Assembly: GCA_037385045.1 (NCBI GenBank)
Contig: JARRNJ010000114.1
Coordinates: forward strand, 1 to 9,703
Length of the DNA: 9,703 nucleotides
Direction: 5' to 3'
From: JARRNJ01 sp037385045
Lineage (GTDB): Bacteria > Pseudomonadota > Gammaproteobacteria > JASBUN01
The translations under genes were made by a program, and so were the position numbers. This document shows, piece after piece, positions 7,301 through 9,703 of this stretch (position 1 is its first letter; every line of letters begins with the position of its first letter). Under the pieces are notes generated by a model that saw nothing but the letters and a program-made list of their open reading frames with translations, did no database searches and had not been told where the DNA came from.

Positions 7301-9703
7301 GCGCACCGTGACCGCAAGATGCTGACTCAGCAACATATCGTCCGGTTTCTGAAACAGATCCAGAAAAGAGGCCATCATAGGGGGGATCAGGATAATCCCT
7401 ATTAAGGCGAGGGTCCATAGCCAGGGCGGGGACAAGACGGTCCAGGCGAGGAGCAACAACAAGGTCAACGCTGCCGATACGAGGCTCCGACGGAGATTGT
7501 CGAAAATTTTCCATCGCGACAACGCCGAGAGCGGATTCTTTCGGCGACTTCCATCGAAGCCGGGAACGCCAGGCAGCAGCCAGCGGGCAATTTGCCAATC
7601 CCCTCGAATCCACCGTTGGCGACGGCTCACGTCCGCGCTGTAGCGGGATGGATATTCCTCGTACAACAGCACATCGCTGAGCAGTCCCGCCCGCGCGTAG
7701 CAGCCCTCCAAAAGGTCATGGCTGAGGATCCGGTTCTCAGGGAATCGTCCCTTGAGGGATCGCTCGAACGCATCAACATCATAGATTCCTTTGCCGATGA
7801 ATGAGCCTTCACCGAATAGGTCCTGGTAGACATCGGAGACAACCCGGGTATATGGGTCGATGCCGTGCTCGCTCCCGAACAATCGCGCATATCGCGACCG
7901 GTTAATTCCCGGCAGGCTCACGGCCAGCCGAGGCTGAAGGATACCGTACCCTTCATTGATCCGCTGCCTGTCTTCGTCGTACCGCGCCCGATTCAGCGGG
8001 TGCGCCATGGCGCCCACAAACTGCCATGCCGAATCGCGGGGAAGCTGCGTATCGGTGTCCAGGGTGATCACATACTTTACATTCGATAACACGGCTATAT
8101 CCCCAACGATAAGGGAGAAACGATCAGTTGTGCCGCCGCGTAGAAGCGAATTCAAATCCGCAAGCTTGCCGCGCTTGCGTTCATACCCCATCCAGAGCCG
8201 ATCCCGAGGGTTCCATCGACGTGGACGATGAAAGAGGAAGAACGTATCGGCTGTTGGGCCTCGGTACTTTTCGTTCAACTCTTGAATTCTCTTTTGAGCC
8301 AGCCGTAACAACGGGTCGTCCTCCGGAAGCGTTTCCTCGGATGCGTCCCGGAAATCCGTCAGCAGACCGAAGTGCAAGTGCTCGTCTCGATTGGCCAGAA
8401 ATCGAACCTCCAGGGCCTCGACCAGATACTCAATGTTTTGTGTGCTCGTGAGCATCGTCGGGATCACGACCAGGGCGCGCGATTCCGAAGGAATTCCTCC
8501 TGAAAAGTCCATTCGCGGCAGCAAGCGCGGCGGCGCCAGTAATGTCGACAGCCAGTTCGCCAGCGCCACGGCCAGATGACTCGCGCCCAGCAGCAATGGC
8601 AGACCTATCAGCGCGATTAACCAATTCGGGGACCCCATGGCATGCGCCTTGGCCAACAAAACCCCAGTGAAAATAGCCGCAATCAGCGTGATTATGCCCA
8701 GATAGAAGAGCAAAGGGAACTGTCGGCTTATTCGCCGAAGCGTTTCAAGGGGAGATCGGCGCACCTGAGCCGCGCCTTCGAGTTGCCTCAATCCCTCGTC
8801 GATCAGATAGAACCCGACGTGAGCGGCTCGATCGTCGCTGCCTTTGTGAGCAGCACCCTCAAGCGCCAACTGGATCGCTTGGCGCGCCACCTCGCTTTCG
8901 GATCGCCGGCTGCTTTTGGCTATTTTTTCTACGACGTGACGGTAACGATCCCGGGTGGCAAAATCCATCTTTCCGTAGACGTCGCCTGGATCCTCACCCA
9001 GGGTCTGCTCCACAATGCTCATCGTCTCCACGAATTCGCGCCAATCCATTGCGACCAGGAAACGGAGGCTGCCGATGCTGTTGCTCATCGAGACCTGGTC
9101 GGCAGCCTGTTGCTGGTTCTCCGAGCGCACCAACTGTTCGATGGTCAGGCCCGATTCGAACAGTCGCTGTTCAATCCAGGTGAGCGGCAATGCCAGAGCA
9201 GGACCCTGGCCCTGTAAACGGCGCGTGAGCTCCGCAACGAACGAGCTCACCATCGGAGGGTTCGACCGTGCCATGTCGCCGACCACCAGAATCAGGCTCT
9301 TGGGGTCCTTCGCGGCGATCTCCGTCATCTGGTCGGCCCAATAGTCGGCACGGCTTCGATCAATGCTGTCGGCGGCGATCCGGGCGGCAACCCGCCGAAG
9401 ATTCTCGATCAGGGCCAGGCGCAGCATGATAGGAATGGCCCACAATTCGCCAAGCTTCAGGGTGGTTACCGACTGGTAGGCGGCCACGAAACTGCTGAGG
9501 TTTTCCGGATCCACCCGGCCATCGCCATGCGAGATAATCTCCAGCGCAATGTCGTACACGCGTGGAAGCCCGGCTGATGGGCCGTTCAGCAAGCGCGGCA
9601 GCTCACGGCTATACCCCTTGGGCAAGTGTCGCCTGGCCATGCGAATCTGCTCTTCGATCACATAGAAGTTGTCAATCAGCCATTCACCGGCCGGGGCAAT
9701 CCG
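4325..9703 (-). CDS. ndvB: Cyclic beta-1,2-glucan synthase, N-terminal and middle part (GT84 transferase and cyclization domain), 5' end outside the window
   Basis: This inner-membrane enzyme makes cyclic beta-1,2-glucan from UDP-glucose for the periplasm. The frame is open to the right edge: 14 more codons (PAGEWLIDNF and neighbours, family-like) precede the GTG at 9659-9661, so that GTG is not the start. Numbering from it gives 1778 residues. An N-terminal helical region spans 1-300. Six membrane segments are near 315-337, 347-373, 727-745, 748-769, 853-869 and 872-895, the number reported for Brucella Cgs. The GT84 catalytic part (about 395-700) has the DxD motif in TLDTDTQLP (533-541), GYGILQPR (571-578), GEGSFIGKGIYD (617-628), HDLLEG (648-653) and an RxxRW-type motif RRQRWIRGDW (680-689). 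The glycoamylase/GH189-type cyclization domain spans about 910-1490, with SSVDSGNLAGY (1017-1027), SWSGSMFEYLMP (1307-1318), WGISESGYN (1352-1360) and FMAHHQGMSLL (1447-1457). The first GH94-type beta-sandwich begins at about 1515 and is cut short at about 1768 by the frame break. Intact family members are about 2800-2900 residues, which matches the two frames added together. Confidence 0.9.
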   Translation of the reverse strand, partial: RIAPAGEWLIDNFYVIEEQIRMARRHLPKGYSRELPRLLNGPSAGLPRVYDIALEIISHGDGRVDPENLSSFVAAYQSVTTLKLGELWAIPIMLRLALIENLRRVAARIAADSIDRSRADYWADQMTEIAAKDPKSLILVVGDMARSNPPMVSSFVAELTRRLQGQGPALALPLTWIEQRLFESGLTIEQLVRSENQQQAADQVSMSNSIGSLRFLVAMDWREFVETMSIVEQTLGEDPGDVYGKMDFATRDRYRHVVEKIAKSSRRSESEVARQAIQLALEGAAHKGSDDRAAHVGFYLIDEGLRQLEGAAQVRRSPLETLRRISRQFPLLFYLGIITLIAAIFTGVLLAKAHAMGSPNWLIALIGLPLLLGASHLAVALANWLSTLLAPPRLLPRMDFSGGIPSESRALVVIPTMLTSTQNIEYLVEALEVRFLANRDEHLHFGLLTDFRDASEETLPEDDPLLRLAQKRIQELNEKYRGPTADTFFLFHRPRRWNPRDRLWMGYERKRGKLADLNSLLRGGTTDRFSLIVGDIAVLSNVKYVITLDTDTQLPRDSAWQFVGAMAHPLNRARYDEDRQRINEGYGILQPRLAVSLPGINRSRYARLFGSEHGIDPYTRVVSDVYQDLFGEGSFIGKGIYDVDAFERSLKGRFPENRILSHDLLEGCYARAGLLSDVLLYEEYPSRYSADVSRRQRWIRGDWQIARWLLPGVPGFDGSRRKNPLSALSRWKIFDNLRRSLVSAALTLLLLLAWTVLSPPWLWTLALIGIILIPPMMASFLDLFQKPDDMLLSQHLAVTVRSAGRHAAQTVFELSCLPYEAFFSLDAIGRTLGRMWIIHKRLLEWNPSNDADRQSRTDFVASWKTMWFGPVLATAAGIYLAVSRPAALGAAVCILGLWFASPAIAWWISRSLSRRRTKLTADQTLFLRKLSRKTWAFFETFVGPEDHWLPPDNYQEHPAAVMAHRTSPTNMGLTLLANLSAYDFGYISAGQLIEHTGKALRTMETLDRHRGHFYNWYDTQSLKPLSPRYISSVDSGNLAGYLMTLRPGLLGLADHKILEKRLFEGLSDTFRIVADVAAATPEEHDPAQLAQLQKDLESATRSHPATLTALRLCLDRLTMSAAELVASIEALDADPESQLRWWARAFAGQCRDAVDELSSLAPWTALLSSHNSFADFSDLDEVPTLRELAALDVKLLQTIKQKKSSATSSEQSARLDELQGRITTASRYAKERIATIERLALQCGDLARMDYDFLFDEKRYLLAIGYNVGEHRRDASYYDLLASEARFSTFVAIAQGQLPQESWFALGRLLTIAGGEPILLSWSGSMFEYLMPLLVMPTYEDTLLDQTYKAAVARQIDYGKKCAAPWGISESGYNAIDVNLNYQYRAFGVPGLGLKRGLAEDLVIAPYASTMALMVAPKEACLNLERLAADGFETRYGFYEAIDYTPSRLPRGQSSAVVRSFMAHHQGMSLLSLAHLLLDRPMQKRFASDPLFQATMLLLQERIPKATAFYAQTTELSEHQAASGATETPIRVYSSPDTPNPEVQLLSNGRYHVMITNAGGGYSRWKDLAVTRWREDRTCDNWGTFCYLRDVTSKEFWSTAYQPTLKRSKHFEAIFSEGRAEFRGRDHDYDTHTEITVSPEDDIELRRVRITNRAQTRRAIDVTSYAEVVLAPPAADALHPAFSNLFVQTEILRRQRAILCTRRARSPDEPTPWMFHLMVVHGAHIGEISYETDRMQFIGRGGTAADPQAMNGPAALSGSEGSVLDPIVAIRYRITLDPEETAPASVKPVMQP

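Noticed and set aside
6668..7405. Plus-strand open frame of 245 codons antisense to the synthase
   Set aside because: It is a shadow frame rich in Arg, Gly and Pro, opposite intact membrane and cyclization-domain sequence.
8642..9217. Plus-strand open frame of 191 codons antisense to the synthase N-terminal region
   Set aside because: The minus strand encodes clear family sequence throughout this stretch, and the plus frame has no recognisable domain.
9659..9661. GTG as the start of the cyclic glucan synthase
   Set aside because: The frame stays open to the window edge, and the 14 upstream codons (PAGEWLIDNF region) match the family, so the real start lies outside the window.

Overview
The window holds four reading units, all on the minus strand, so transcription runs from high to low coordinates. 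Most of it (about 9703 to 1257) is one very large locus for a cyclic beta-1,2-glucan synthase of the NdvB/ChvB/Cgs type. Its 5' end lies beyond the right edge of the window. The locus is broken into two reading frames. The first carries the membrane glucosyltransferase (GT84), the cyclization (glycoamylase/GH189-type) domain and the first beta-sandwich. The second carries the complete GH94 phosphorylase-type domain. The frames overlap by four bases (TTGA, 4325-4328). Residues upstream of the second frame's TTG, read in that frame, still look like family sequence (GIGETRDAALSLVEKY). This means the break sits a little further upstream, at about 4353-4360, and looks like a short deletion (I estimate about 16 nt) that removed one beta-strand and shifted the frame. 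Apart from this, all recognisable catalytic motifs are present.

Below the synthase the sequence becomes visibly AT-rich. A 442-base gene-free stretch (815-1256) separates it from a small gene (317-814) for a secreted ZraP/CpxP/Spy-like periplasmic protein with a strong ribosome binding site. Upstream of that gene are a sigma-54-like -24/-12 element (954-969), a perfect 14-bp palindrome with a neighbouring imperfect copy (1071-1102), and a 10-bp direct repeat with 20-bp period (1134-1163). This layout resembles promoters driven by an enhancer-binding protein, which is how E. coli zraP is controlled.

At the left edge, positions 1-79 hold the first 26 codons of a gene that looks like a small antibiotic-biosynthesis-monooxygenase (ABM) domain protein, with its own ribosome binding site. 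A perfect 8-bp inverted repeat (173-193) lies between it and the ZraP-like gene.

The organism is a Gram-negative-type bacterium: it has a periplasmic chaperone-like protein, a cyclic glucan synthase and a probable sigma-54 promoter. The combination would fit a deltaproteobacterium/Desulfobacterota-like genome, but nothing in the window fixes the taxon. Two of the gene products act in or on the periplasm: osmoregulated cyclic glucan and an envelope- or metal-stress protein. No mobile element, CRISPR array, tRNA or rRNA was seen.
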